The position numbers were made by a program, and so were the translations under genes. Shown here one piece after another: positions 1 through 4,994 of a stretch of 5,064 bases of DNA. Every line of letters begins with the position of its first letter. The first letter of the stretch is position 1. This stretch comes from Phycisphaerales bacterium (GTDB taxonomy: Bacteria; Planctomycetota; Phycisphaerae; Tepidisphaerales; Tepidisphaeraceae), in assembly GCA_028288945.1 (NCBI GenBank), contig JAQGHH010000215.1, forward strand, positions 1 to 5,064, read 5' to 3'. Under the pieces are notes generated by a model that saw only the letters and a list, made by a program, of their open reading frames with translations, was not told the origin of the DNA and did not search any database.

Positions 1-240
1 AATAAGCGTTGACGGCAAGGTCATGGCTCCCAATTCTTAGCCGCTCGACCATCGCCTCCGTGACGAATGTGTCCGTTAATTCCAAGCGCCAGAGGGTTTT
101 TATTCCGCCGAGTTGCGCGACGCCTGCGTCGGTCACGGCGGTCCCATCTAGGCCAAGCCACTCCAGCGCGGCAATTTGGCGAACATGTTCAGGTCCGCAT
201 CAGTGATGTCCGCCTCGTCGAGGCCCAGTATCCTCAAGGA
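1..240 (-). pseudogene. Leucine-rich repeat segment, frameshifted and cut by the window edge
   Basis: The minus strand encodes three 24-residue leucine-rich repeats of the planctomycete type. Repeat 1 starts LRILGLDEADITDADL (first Leu codon 237-235), repeat 2 LEWLGLDGTAVTDAGV (first Leu codon 166-164) and repeat 3 LWRLELTDTFVTEAMV (first Leu codon 94-92). Repeats 2 and 3 lie exactly 72 bases apart, but repeats 1 and 2 only 71, so the frame changes near 166-171 (LPRW versus the expected LPAL). The repeat 1 frame stops with TAG at 150-148, whereas the repeat 2-3 frame is open to base 1. No credible start codon with a binding site precedes repeat 1, and this frame overlaps the end of the 731-234 gene. 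It may be the detached C-terminus of that gene. Such repeats form a solenoid for protein binding; the partner is unknown. Whether this is true decay or an assembly indel cannot be told here. Confidence 0.7.
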
Positions 241-731
241 GGGCCGGGCCTTTTTTCTCCCGGCACCGGGAACGCTCGGGAAATCTCTAGAATTCGCTCC
301 TGCACCAGGAGGACATTTTTCGGTGCATCGGCGCTTCCGCTGATGATTTGCTTGTCGCCGTAGGAGATCTTGATTACGGGGCCATCCGCCGGGCCCCGAT
401 ACGAATCCTTCAGCTTCTCCCAATCCTGGAACAGGCGCGATAGTTCGGCGATTTCCATCGGACTCAGGTTCCCCTCGCGAACCTCCGTCCGCGGCGGTCC
501 GGGGTTGTCGTTTGGGCCGTAGCTCTTATTCTCCGTCCTCACGCTCCGCACCTTGCCGGCCGGGGTGATTGTGGTGTGAATCTCCAATCGGGCCAGGTAG
601 AGGTCCAAGTCGAAATCGACCGCCTTCAATGCCGGCCGCGTTGCGGGCGCGGTGGCCGGACCCTCCGCGGCCGGCAGCGGGGCGGACATGAATAGCAAGA
701 AAGCGGCGATGAAGGCGAATAGGCGCGGCAT
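234..731 (-). CDS. Small exported protein of unknown function
   Basis: This encodes 165 residues. The N-terminus (MPRLFAFIAAFLLFMSAPLPAA) is a signal peptide with likely cleavage near residue 22, so the product should be exported. An Ala/Pro/Thr-rich linker (about 23-35) is followed by one domain: a strand pair around LARLEIHTTITPAGKV (46-61), a helix LSPMEIAELSRLFQDWEKL (89-107), a strand pair VIKISYGDKQII (119-130) and a final helix (139-151). The order vaguely recalls DUF6438-like proteins, but I would not assign it to a family. The ATG at 731 is chosen because it starts the signal peptide and lies 7 bases after a perfect TATAAT; the longer reading from 1058 lies inside the WD40 gene. It follows that gene by 53 bases. 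Its last residues (EKRPGPP) follow a run of six A. One extra A would join this frame to the leucine-rich repeats downstream, so the C-terminus is suspect. Confidence 0.75.
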   Translation of the reverse strand: MPRLFAFIAAFLLFMSAPLPAAEGPATAPATRPALKAVDFDLDLYLARLEIHTTITPAGKVRSVRTENKSYGPNDNPGPPRTEVREGNLSPMEIAELSRLFQDWEKLKDSYRGPADGPVIKISYGDKQIISGSADAPKNVLLVQERILEISRAFPVPGEKRPGPP

Positions 732-738
732 CTTTGTG

Positions 739-744
739 ATTATA
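739..744 (-). promoter_or_regulatory. -10 box TATAAT next to the start codon
   Basis: On the minus strand a perfect TATAAT is followed by 7 bases (CACAAAG) and then the ATG at 731. Normal -10 geometry would put transcription start on or next to that ATG, giving a leaderless or near-leaderless mRNA. No Shine-Dalgarno precedes the ATG. No convincing -35 hexamer is visible 16-19 bases upstream, where the sequence is GC-rich. Confidence 0.55.
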
Positions 745-784
745 CCGGCAGCCGCGGGAGCGGCGGACCGAATTCCTCGGAGAA

Positions 785-1951
785 TCACATGACTTTGCCC
801 GACTTGATCTTCCAGACGGCGGTGTAAGTCGGGCCTCCGAATGCCACCAGTGTGCCGTCGGGGCTGAAGGCGACTCCGCGGACGGCGTCTTTGCCGAAGT
901 CTTGCAATTTTTTCCCGGTGGTAAAATCGAAAAGTCCCGAACTCTGACCCAGCCATCCGGGGGGATATGCCACGACTACCGAATCCGTCGGGCTCAGGGA
1001 CCAGCCGTATATGGGATCCACGGAGTGGCCCACTGCGAACCCGGCCTCGGCCGCCCACAGGTGCGCGTTGCCATCATTGGTGACCGTCACGACTTTTCGC
1101 CCGTCGGAGTTGAACCCGACGGCGTGGACCTTTTCTTTCCACCCGTCGACCCCGCCGCCTTCGACCAACAGCTTTCCGGTCTGGGCTTCTCGAATTTGGA
1201 AACCTTCCACGTCCGCAATGACCAGCTTGCTGCCATCGGGGCTGAAAGACGCCGGAACGAGTTCGGAGCCGGTTGGCATGAAGGCGTAGCCCGTCTCGAT
1301 CGGCTTGAACAGTTCATGGCCCGAGCGAATATCAAACAGGTGGAAGGTGGACGTAAGCTCTAACTCCACAACCAGGAGCCGGGTGCCATCGGGGCTGAAG
1401 GCGATTAGTGTGACGAGATCCTCGCGGCTCAGGGACAATAGGCGTTTGCCCGTGTTGGCGTCCCAGACCGAGATGATCCAGGCGGTGGCGGGTGGCCGCC
1501 CCCGCGGATGTTCGTCCACCCTTTCGCAGGTCGCCACGCGGGAATCGTCGCGGCTAACGTCGGCGTGCCGAACGGGCCCAATCAACTGGATCGGGTCGGT
1601 CCGCAGCTTCGAGGTGCGCACGTCCCAGACACGCGCTTCCTTTCCGCCGATGGTGAACGCGGTCTTGCCGTCGGCGGCGAGGCACGCCTTTATGATGGGA
1701 GCGCCGTGGTCCAAAGGCTTGGTGAGCGGCGCGAAGGTGCGGGCGCCCCAAACGCGGGCCTCGTTGTACCCGGCGGTCAGGATCATGCCGCCGTCCGGGC
1801 TGAACGACACAGATCCGCCGCCCGAGCCTTCGAGGCGAGCCAGCAATCGGGGGTATTGCCGCGCCTTGGCGGCGTCTTCATCTGCCTCGGCTTGAGCCGC
1901 GGGAAATGCGGTCAGCAGCAATGCGAGAATGCGAATGGCGGTTTTCATCAT
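785..1951 (-). CDS. Exported WD40-repeat beta-propeller protein
   Basis: This encodes 388 residues. A signal peptide (MMKTAIRILALLLTAFPAAQA) is followed almost immediately by WD40-type repeats that fill the rest of the protein. Blade signatures include SVSFSPDGG (47-55) ending ARVWGA, ACLAADGK ending ARVWDVRT (105-112), ISVWDANTGK (160-169), AFSPDGTRL (184-192) ending FHLFDIRSG, ASFSPDGSKL (234-243), VGFNSDGRK ending AHLWAAEAG, and AFSPDGTLVAFGG (361-373) ending TAVWKIKSGK. That makes about seven or eight blades, enough for one closed propeller with no catalytic domain. Such propellers are interaction scaffolds; the ligand is unknown. The ATG at 1951 begins the signal peptide (1948 is an in-frame alternative). 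It has no Shine-Dalgarno and no TANAAT box, and it lies 74 bases inside the upstream membrane-protein frame, so it is probably expressed from that gene's transcript. The product should act in the periplasm or at the envelope. Confidence 0.88.
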   Translation of the reverse strand: MMKTAIRILALLLTAFPAAQAEADEDAAKARQYPRLLARLEGSGGGSVSFSPDGGMILTAGYNEARVWGARTFAPLTKPLDHGAPIIKACLAADGKTAFTIGGKEARVWDVRTSKLRTDPIQLIGPVRHADVSRDDSRVATCERVDEHPRGRPPATAWIISVWDANTGKRLLSLSREDLVTLIAFSPDGTRLLVVELELTSTFHLFDIRSGHELFKPIETGYAFMPTGSELVPASFSPDGSKLVIADVEGFQIREAQTGKLLVEGGGVDGWKEKVHAVGFNSDGRKVVTVTNDGNAHLWAAEAGFAVGHSVDPIYGWSLSPTDSVVVAYPPGWLGQSSGLFDFTTGKKLQDFGKDAVRGVAFSPDGTLVAFGGPTYTAVWKIKSGKVM

Positions 1952-2549
1952 TGATGATCAGGCGAAGCATTCCAGGCAAGCGTTTCGCCGGCCTTTGTAC
2001 ATACCGTTGTGACACCTTCTGAGGGCGCCGGACACTCGCCATGCCGCATTCGGGGCAGCGGTCTGGACTGGCTCGGAGATCGTAGCCGCATTCAGGACAG
2101 AAGCCGCTGCGGAACAGACGTTGTTTGCGACGGAAGCGTACCCGCCGGCGACTCCAAGCCAGCGGGATAATTGCAAATATCAGCGCAAGATGCCACGAAC
2201 TTAGGTTCAGAAACAGTTGCCCGGTTGGTGCGCGGTGAACCGAAAATCGTGGCCCTCCGCGTTCTTGTGGCATTGGATAAGGGTAGATGAGATGAAAGAA
2301 TCCCCGCTGTAGCGGCCGCAAATATACCCAAACGGCGCGGCGCGGAATTGTCCGGTGTGTGAAACTGGCATGGATAAAGCCAGAGCCGGTGATGACCTGG
2401 ACGTTCCACAGGGTTGATTTGCCGGACCCCTCCCAGCTCCAACTGTCGGACTCCGTGTAGCTCCGCACCCACAGCAGGCACGTCGCTACAAAGAACACCA
2501 GCGACACTGCCGCGAACCCGTCGAACGCCCACCGGAGGAGTCGCCTCAT
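1878..2549 (-). CDS. Two-helix membrane protein with C-terminal zinc ribbon
   Basis: This encodes 223 residues of a family common in Phycisphaerae, recognised by its MRRLLRW start, LWVRSY after the first helix and the CPECGYDLRASPDRCPECG ribbon. A first transmembrane helix covers about 8-29. An extracytoplasmic region follows, then a second helix at about 118-133 (LALIFAIIPLAW) with a strongly basic stretch, and then the ribbon with Cys151, Cys154, Cys165 and Cys168. Function is unknown; the ribbon should bind one zinc in the cytoplasm. I chose the ATG at 2549 because it matches the family start and lies 7 bases after a TAGAAT. The ATG at 2558 (MSGMRRLL) falls inside that box. The roughly 55-residue basic tail after the ribbon is unusual and overlaps the WD40 gene. 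Another frame at this end closes exactly at the WD40 start, so the C-terminus may be altered by an indel. Confidence 0.82.
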   Translation of the reverse strand: MRRLLRWAFDGFAAVSLVFFVATCLLWVRSYTESDSWSWEGSGKSTLWNVQVITGSGFIHASFTHRTIPRRAVWVYLRPLQRGFFHLIYPYPMPQERGGPRFSVHRAPTGQLFLNLSSWHLALIFAIIPLAWSRRRVRFRRKQRLFRSGFCPECGYDLRASPDRCPECGMASVRRPQKVSQRYVQRPAKRLPGMLRLIINDENRHSHSRIAADRISRGSSRGR

Positions 2550-2556
2550 GCCCGAC

Positions 2557-2562
2557 ATTCTA
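2557..2562 (-). promoter_or_regulatory. -10 box TAGAAT for the membrane/zinc-ribbon gene
   Basis: Read on the minus strand, TAGAAT is followed by 7 bases (GTCGGGC) and then the ATG at 2549, so transcription should start at or beside that ATG. The box overlaps a TACAAT on the other strand. The only -35 hint is a GCGACC about 19 bases upstream, which is weak. Confidence 0.45.
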
Positions 2563-2566
2563 CAAT
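2561..2566 (+). promoter_or_regulatory. Possible plus-strand -10 box TACAAT overlapping the minus-strand box
   Basis: TACAAT on the plus strand shares bases with the TAGAAT of the opposite strand; together they form the near-palindrome ATTCTACAAT at 2557-2566. It could give the channel gene a second transcript with a leader of about 100 bases. No -35 hexamer is evident, and a closer -10 candidate exists at 2656-2661. Confidence 0.3.
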
Positions 2567-2655
2567 GGCGCGGCCCGAAGCGGTCGCGAACGAACAAAGG
2601 GAGTTCGACCGGAATTCTTCCGCTGCCCGCCGGGTGCCCGTCGTGCGGAACCGCC

Positions 2656-2661
2656 TACAAT
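2656..2661 (+). promoter_or_regulatory. -10 box TACAAT next to the channel start codon
   Basis: TACAAT is followed by 8 bases (TGCGCGCC) and then the ATG at 2670, predicting a leaderless or near-leaderless mRNA. No Shine-Dalgarno is present in the preceding 20 bases. The -35 region (about 2633-2638, GGTGCC) does not match the consensus. Confidence 0.45.
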
Positions 2662-2669
2662 TGCGCGCC

Positions 2670-3749
2670 ATGCGGCCGATCCTTGGGATTCTCGGGTTTC
2701 TGATCCTCGGCTATGCCCTTGTCGAATTGCTGTGGACGACGTTTTTGGAGGGGGGAGCGCCGCTGATTACGCGGATTTGTCAGGGGTTGGCGAAGGTCTT
2801 TCTTTCCATTCACCACCGACGCCGCGGGAGGCGCACCGTCATCGCGGCGATGGGGTTGTTCGCGGTGATCAGCACCGTGCTGGTCTGGACGATGCTTATT
2901 TGGGTCGCCTGGACACTCATCTATTGCGCGGGGGAGCGGGCGCTGATTTCCACGGAGACGCGGGAGCCGGCTAACGCCGTCGCCCGGGCTTATTTTGCGG
3001 GGTATACGATTTTTACGCTCGGACTCGGGGACTACCGGCCGGAGGGGGGATTCTGGCAGATCGTCACCAGCATCGCGGCGGGGAGCGGTTTTTTGCTGTT
3101 CGGGCTGACGATCGCTTATACCGTGTCCGTCGTTTCCGCGGCGACACAAAAACGGCAGCTCGCTCTTTGCATCTGGAGCCTGGGAAGATCGCCGGATGAC
3201 ATCATCCTCCGCGCGTGGAACGGAATGGACACGACCGCCCTCGGGCCGCATCTGGTTTCGCTCACCGCGATGCTCGCGCTGCTGGGCGAGAGCCATCTGA
3301 CCTACCCGGTCCTCCACTATTTCCACAGCACCAAGCGCAGTTCCTCGGTCGCGGCCCGCGTGGCGGCGCTCGATGAGGCGCTGACCGTGCTCGAATGCGG
3401 GTTGCAGAAGGGGTGCAGCCTTGATCTGCCGAGCCTGGGCGCGGCGCGGGAGTCGATCACGGAATTTCTTCAAACGCTCAAGCCGGCACTGATCGCGCCG
3501 GCGGCCGAGGTGCCCCCTTCACCTTCTTTGCAGGCGCTGCGTGAATCGGGCGTGCCGGTGGTGGAGGACGAGCTGTTCGAGGCGGCGGTGGCGGCGCTCG
3601 CCGGCCGGAGGAAGCTGTTGCTGGCACTCGTGCTCAACGAGGGGTGGACATGGGACGAAGTGTGGCCCGTGAAGCTCCTGGGCCTGACGCCGTTCCGGCC
3701 CAATCCGGCGCCGGACCAGTCTGCGCCTTCGGGGGAAACAAATACGTAA
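2670..3749 (+). CDS. Potassium-channel-like membrane protein (two-helix ion-channel pore)
   Basis: This encodes 359 residues. A first hydrophobic helix covers about 5-25, a basic loop (HHRRRGRR, 48-55) follows, and a second helix spans about 57-86. The pore loop AYFAGYTIFTLGLGDY (107-122) and a final helix at about 128-157 complete the membrane part, matching the Ion_trans_2 arrangement. The filter is T116-L-G-L-G-D121 instead of TVGYGD. The remaining 200 residues are soluble and cytoplasmic, with a conserved-looking segment HLTYPVLHYFHS (209-220) and helices rich in Ala/Leu. No Rossmann (RCK) nucleotide-binding glycine motif is visible, so gating input is unknown. Passive K+ or other cation conductance is inferred from the pore alone. 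The ATG at 2670 starts the first helix; the in-frame ATG at 2565 adds 35 polar residues and overlaps the opposite promoter. A hairpin and the peroxiredoxin promoter follow the stop. Confidence 0.78.
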   Translation: MRPILGILGFLILGYALVELLWTTFLEGGAPLITRICQGLAKVFLSIHHRRRGRRTVIAAMGLFAVISTVLVWTMLIWVAWTLIYCAGERALISTETREPANAVARAYFAGYTIFTLGLGDYRPEGGFWQIVTSIAAGSGFLLFGLTIAYTVSVVSAATQKRQLALCIWSLGRSPDDIILRAWNGMDTTALGPHLVSLTAMLALLGESHLTYPVLHYFHSTKRSSSVAARVAALDEALTVLECGLQKGCSLDLPSLGAARESITEFLQTLKPALIAPAAEVPPSPSLQALRESGVPVVEDELFEAAVAALAGRRKLLLALVLNEGWTWDEVWPVKLLGLTPFRPNPAPDQSAPSGETNT

Positions 3750-3750
3750 T

Positions 3751-3766
3751 GCACGGGCGGTCGTGC
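3751..3766. promoter_or_regulatory. Inverted repeat GCACG-N6-CGTGC, candidate operator
   Basis: Perfect 5-base arms flank GGCGGT just after the channel stop codon and directly before the TAGAAT box of the peroxiredoxin gene, so the dyad occupies the -35/-10 spacer. In RNA, a G-U pair would extend the stem to six pairs with a four-base loop. No T tract follows directly, so an operator fits better than a terminator. The regulator is not identifiable. Confidence 0.35.
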
Positions 3767-3767
3767 C

Positions 3768-3773
3768 TAGAAT
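3768..3773 (+). promoter_or_regulatory. -10 box TAGAAT for the peroxiredoxin/DsbA operon
   Basis: TAGAAT lies 25 bases before the ATG at 3799. Transcription start near 3780 would leave a leader of about 19 bases that contains the ribosome binding site. No good -35 hexamer is seen at 3745-3750, which may fit a promoter needing an activator. Confidence 0.45.
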
Positions 3774-3783
3774 TCCCCTTCGA

Positions 3784-3790
3784 GAAGGAG
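3784..3790 (+). promoter_or_regulatory. Ribosome binding site GAAGGAG
   Basis: A strong Shine-Dalgarno lies 8 bases before the ATG at 3799. It fixes that codon as the start rather than the in-frame GTG at 3763, which lies upstream of the -10 box. Confidence 0.75.
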
Positions 3791-3798
3791 TTATCGTT

Positions 3799-4323
3799 AT
3801 GGGTAAGGTGGAAATTGTTTCAGCCCCGCCCGCTAAAGCGACCTCGCTACTGGGCGCGGGGGATGTTGCGCCGGATTTTTCATTGCCCGCTACGCCGGAC
3901 CAGCGGATCTCCCTGCGCGAGTTGCGGGGGCGGCCGGTCATTCTTGCGTTTTATCCCGCGGACTGGAGCCCGGTCTGTAGCGACCAGATGGGGCTCTATA
4001 ACGAAATCCTGCCCGAGTTTTCCAGGCAGAACGCCGAGCTGCTGGGTATTTCGGTGGACGGTGTCTGGTGCCATCTTGCCTTTTCCGGTCAGCGGAAGCT
4101 GCATTTCCCGCTGCTGGCGGATTTCGAGCCGAAGGGGGCGGTCGCCCGCGCGTATGGCGTCTACCGCGACGGCGATGGTGTTACCGAGCGGGCGCTGTTT
4201 GTCATCGATGGAGGCGGGGTCATTCGATGGAGCTACGTGTCGCCGATCGGCGTCAATCCGGGCGCGGACGGAATCCTGGCCGCCCTCGACGACCTCTCAC
4301 GCGAAAAGGAGATGGCACGATGA
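3799..4323 (+). CDS. AhpC/TSA-family peroxiredoxin (AhpE-like)
   Basis: This encodes 174 residues, a normal size for a one-domain peroxiredoxin, with no signal peptide, so it is cytoplasmic. APDFSLP (24-30) opens the thioredoxin fold. The active-site loop FYPADWSPVCSDQ (51-63) carries the peroxidatic Cys60 in the Pro-X3-Ser-X2-Cys arrangement, with Ser in the usual Thr/Ser position. A second cysteine, Cys91, lies in SVDGVWCHLAFS. There is no cysteine five residues after Cys60, so this is not a BCP/PrxQ type with that resolving residue. RALFVID (131-137) supplies the conserved Arg and the core strand, and WSYVSPIGVNPGADGIL is typical of this subfamily. It should reduce hydrogen or organic peroxides with thiol electrons. 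The stop overlaps the next gene's ATG (ATGA), so the two are translationally coupled. The likely reductant is that neighbour or a thioredoxin. Confidence 0.9.
   Translation: MGKVEIVSAPPAKATSLLGAGDVAPDFSLPATPDQRISLRELRGRPVILAFYPADWSPVCSDQMGLYNEILPEFSRQNAELLGISVDGVWCHLAFSGQRKLHFPLLADFEPKGAVARAYGVYRDGDGVTERALFVIDGGGVIRWSYVSPIGVNPGADGILAALDDLSREKEMAR
4306..4311 (+). promoter_or_regulatory. Ribosome binding site AAGGAG inside the peroxiredoxin 3' end
   Basis: AAGGAG lies 8 bases before the ATG at 4320, the same spacing as in the upstream gene. It supports this start over readings that extend upstream through the peroxiredoxin gene. Confidence 0.75.
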
Positions 4324-4853
4324 GCACGCACAGCCCCCGGCTTACGCTGCCCGTCGGTACGCGCGATCATGCGCTGGGCCCGGCGGACGCGCCCGTCACC
4401 CTGGTGGAGTACGGCGACTATGAATGCCCGCACTGCGGGCGGGCACACGGCGTGGTCCGGTCGGTGCGGCAGAAGACGGGGGACCGGTTGCGGTTCATTT
4501 ATCGCAATTTTCCGCTATCAAAGGCGCACCCGCACGCGATGCACGCCGCGGAAGCCGCGGAGGCGGCGGGGGCGCAGGGGCGGTTTTGGGAGATGCACGA
4601 CAAGCTGTTCGAGAACCAGCAGAATCTCGAGGACGCCGACCTGCTGCGCTACGCGCAGGAAGCGGGGCTGGACGTCGGGCGGTTCACGCAGGACATGGAG
4701 TCGCACGCGTTCGCCGACCGGGTGCAGGAGGATTTCCGCAGCGGCATGCGCAGCGGAGTGAACGGGACGCCGACGTTTTTCGTCAATGATGTACGCTACA
4801 ACGGCGGGAGCCGAGTTGAACCGCTGCTCAGTGCGATTGAGCGCGTCGCTTAG
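4320..4853 (+). CDS. DsbA-family thioredoxin-fold oxidoreductase (cytoplasmic)
   Basis: This encodes 177 residues. GPADAPVTLVEYGDYECPHCG (20-40) holds the first strand and the active-site Cys36-Pro-His-Cys39, the CPHC motif of DsbA itself. A helical insertion runs from about 70 to 140. The cis-proline loop is GVNGTPTFFVN (146-156, Pro151), followed by the final strand and helix. This is the Thioredoxin_4/DsbA-like group. There is no signal peptide or lipobox, so it should act in the cytoplasm and not as a periplasmic disulfide-bond former. As I recall, close relatives also occur as a C-terminal domain on some NhaA antiporters; no antiporter is present here. Coupling to the peroxiredoxin suggests it exchanges disulfides with that enzyme or with its targets. 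The N-terminus (LTLPVG..DH..GPADAPV) is typical, so the protein is complete. Confidence 0.9.
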   Translation: MSTHSPRLTLPVGTRDHALGPADAPVTLVEYGDYECPHCGRAHGVVRSVRQKTGDRLRFIYRNFPLSKAHPHAMHAAEAAEAAGAQGRFWEMHDKLFENQQNLEDADLLRYAQEAGLDVGRFTQDMESHAFADRVQEDFRSGMRSGVNGTPTFFVNDVRYNGGSRVEPLLSAIERVA

Positions 4854-4946
4854 TACCGCGGCGCTACATGCACCAGACTTCCGCCACTTTCTCTGCGTTC
4901 CCGCCCTCAGCGTCCGGGCGTCTCGGCGTTCAATCCCCTTCCGCGT

Positions 4947-4974
4947 GCGACAAATGGCGGCGTGGCGTTAGAAT
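4947..4974 (+). promoter_or_regulatory. Candidate promoter GCGACA-16-TAGAAT
   Basis: A -35-like GCGACA (4947-4952, matching the last four bases of TTGACA) is separated by 16 bases from TAGAAT (4969-4974). Transcription start near 4981 would give the final gene a short leader of about 14 bases. This is the best paired -35/-10 in the window. Confidence 0.45.
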
Positions 4975-4982
4975 GGCGCTGG

Positions 4983-4989
4983 AAGGGAG
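4983..4989 (+). promoter_or_regulatory. Ribosome binding site AAGGGAG
   Basis: This purine-rich site lies 5 bases before the ATG at 4995 and supports that start. Confidence 0.6.
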
Positions 4990-4994
4990 AGCTT

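Larger units (their letters stand above)
4854..4994. other. Non-coding gap with three spaced CTCNGCGT octamers
   Basis: This 141-base stretch between the DsbA-like gene and the last gene has no credible coding sequence. It holds CTCTGCGT (4891-4898), CTCAGCGT (4906-4913) and CTCGGCGT (4922-4929), spaced 15 and 16 bases apart. The next gene's promoter lies at its right end. I see no stem with a T tract that would serve as an intrinsic terminator for the operon. Confidence 0.4.

Noticed and set aside
751..764. GCCGC-GGGA-GCGGC hairpin between the WD40 gene and the small exported gene as a terminator
   Set aside because: The stem is only five pairs with no T tract, and it sits in the spacer upstream of the TATAAT box. 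Chance is likely in such GC-rich sequence.
902..1954. Plus-strand open frames opposite the WD40 gene
   Set aside because: They are antisense shadows; the minus strand shows a signal peptide and regular WD40 motifs throughout.
2565..2669. Extension of the channel protein to an upstream ATG at 2565
   Set aside because: The extra 35 residues are polar and unlike the family, the region holds promoter elements for both strands, and the ATG at 2670 starts directly at the first membrane helix.
2655..3473. 272-codon open frame on the minus strand opposite the channel gene
   Set aside because: Its Arg/Gln/Pro-rich translation has no domain logic and mirrors the GC-rich codons of the channel gene.
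3763..3798. GTG start for the peroxiredoxin
   Set aside because: It lies before the -10 box and before the strong Shine-Dalgarno that serves the ATG at 3799.
4068..4319. Longer DsbA-like protein reading back through the peroxiredoxin gene
   Set aside because: The added sequence is a shadow of the peroxiredoxin coding strand; AAGGAG and the ATGA overlap fix the start at 4320.
4369..4789. Arg- and Gly-rich open frames within the DsbA-like gene
   Set aside because: They are out-of-frame readings of a high-GC gene with no start signal of their own.
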